From the NCBI GenBank assembly GCA_904390925.1, contig CAJFMB010000008.1, forward strand, positions 1 through 53,482: a stretch of DNA of 53,482 bases. The letters run 5' to 3'. Shown here piece by piece: positions 53,259-53,482 of the stretch. The notes under the pieces are model-generated. The model was not told the origin of the DNA and did no database searches. It saw only the letters and a program-made list of their open reading frames with translations. How positions within the stretch are numbered: position 1 is the first letter of the stretch; the number at the start of each line of letters is the position of its first letter. The translations under genes and the position numbers were made by a program. The DNA comes from an uncultured Subdoligranulum sp. GTDB lineage: Bacteria > Bacillota > Clostridia > Oscillospirales > Ruminococcaceae.

Positions 53259-53285
53259 GCGGTTTTGGCTGAAAAGCGGCTTTTT

Positions 53286-53322
53286 GCGTCTGCATCCACA
53301 TGCAGGCGCTTTTCTTGTTTTT
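53286..53322 (+). terminator. intrinsic terminator of the TPP riboswitch
   Basis: GCGTCTGCAT (53286-53295) pairs with ATGCAGGCGC (53300-53309), followed by TTTTCTTGTTTTT. Confidence 0.88.
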
Positions 53323-53372
53323 ATGTACTATTTTGGTCTCTGCCGGCAATCTGTCCCAAGACAAACCGGCAG

Positions 53373-53482
53373 AAGGCGCGAGCGACATAAGAAAACAAAG
53401 GTTCTGCAAGAACTGCGAAGCATCGCAAAATCGCTGCAAGGCGGCAGATGCAAGGCAGAGGGCTGCGGCACTCCTTGGTGGA
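53373..53482. repeat. dispersed repeat copy 2, inverted, cut by the window edge
   Basis: The reverse complement of this stretch matches 4795-4904 in 108 of 110 bases, including the terminal motif CATAAGAAAACAAAG at 53386-53400. The other end of the element is beyond the window. It lies between the TPP terminator and whatever gene that leader controls. Confidence 0.85.

Noticed and set aside
53212-53439. 75-codon frame starting MQRFCDASQFLQN, also present at 4838
   Set aside because: It is the repeat element read through; shared sequence comes from the repeat and not from a protein family.

Overview
The window reads as a stretch of chromosome from a high-GC, Gram-positive anaerobe of the Clostridia. 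The strong S/T-box signals, an HrcA/CIRCE heat-shock operon, SpoVT, a SigH-like sigma factor, RqcH, SpoIID and FtsW proteins and abundant GGAGG ribosome sites all point to the Oscillospiraceae/Ruminococcaceae, close to Gemmiger, Subdoligranulum or Faecalibacterium. That placement is inference from gene content and base composition, not from a search. I see no phage, insertion sequence, CRISPR array, rRNA or tRNA. About forty protein genes are present, and almost all are intact.

Layout. 1-600 (-): the start of the ribosomal S10 operon (rpsJ) with a long structured leader. 800-4700 (-): a WG-type lipoprotein and a two-gene ABC exporter whose promoter carries a perfect palindrome. 4700-8500 (-): a dispersed repeat, then a housekeeping cluster (redox DUF1858 protein, TrmK, Nif3-like, RqcH). 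8500-13600 (-): two GT-C-like membrane proteins, a zinc-ribbon protein and a SigH-type sigma factor. 13600-16800 (-): an orphan OadB-type sodium pump subunit with an unlisted 42-residue partner behind a yybP-ykoY (manganese) riboswitch, then an Asp-box lipoprotein with an apparent frameshift in an A8 tract. 16900-25700 (+, except a DUF815 ATPase): branched-chain amino acid synthesis, ilvA-ridA and then a T-box-controlled ilvB-ilvN-ilvC-ilvD operon. 25800-32000: an orphan nucleotidyltransferase (+) and the hrcA-grpE-dnaK-dnaJ operon (-) with a perfect CIRCE. 32200-37500: SpoVT, a NUDIX hydrolase (+), a zinc-ribbon membrane protein, a Crp/Fnr regulator with a PrfA-like box, a polytopic membrane protein and FtsW. 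37600-45200 (-): cysteine desulfurase, ThiI, CinA and a 1170-residue SpoIID protein. 45200-53000: a ferredoxin-type aldo/keto reductase (-), proline synthesis proC-proB-proA (+), a GH25 lysozyme (-) and a DUF3810 metallopeptidase-like protein (-). The right edge holds a TPP riboswitch (+) and an inverted copy of the dispersed repeat.

The genes form coherent modules. IlvA makes 2-oxobutanoate and RidA clears its reactive enamine by-product, while IlvBNCD carry the pathway on to isoleucine and valine. The desulfurase feeds sulfur to ThiI. ProB, ProA and ProC make proline from glutamate.

The two most unusual loci are (1) the manganese-type riboswitch in front of a sodium-decarboxylase beta subunit that has no decarboxylase partners, and (2) the giant SpoIID protein. 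Its first 225 residues look like a catalytically dead copy of the C-terminal half of the neighbouring CinA, and its middle looks like a dead class B sortase.
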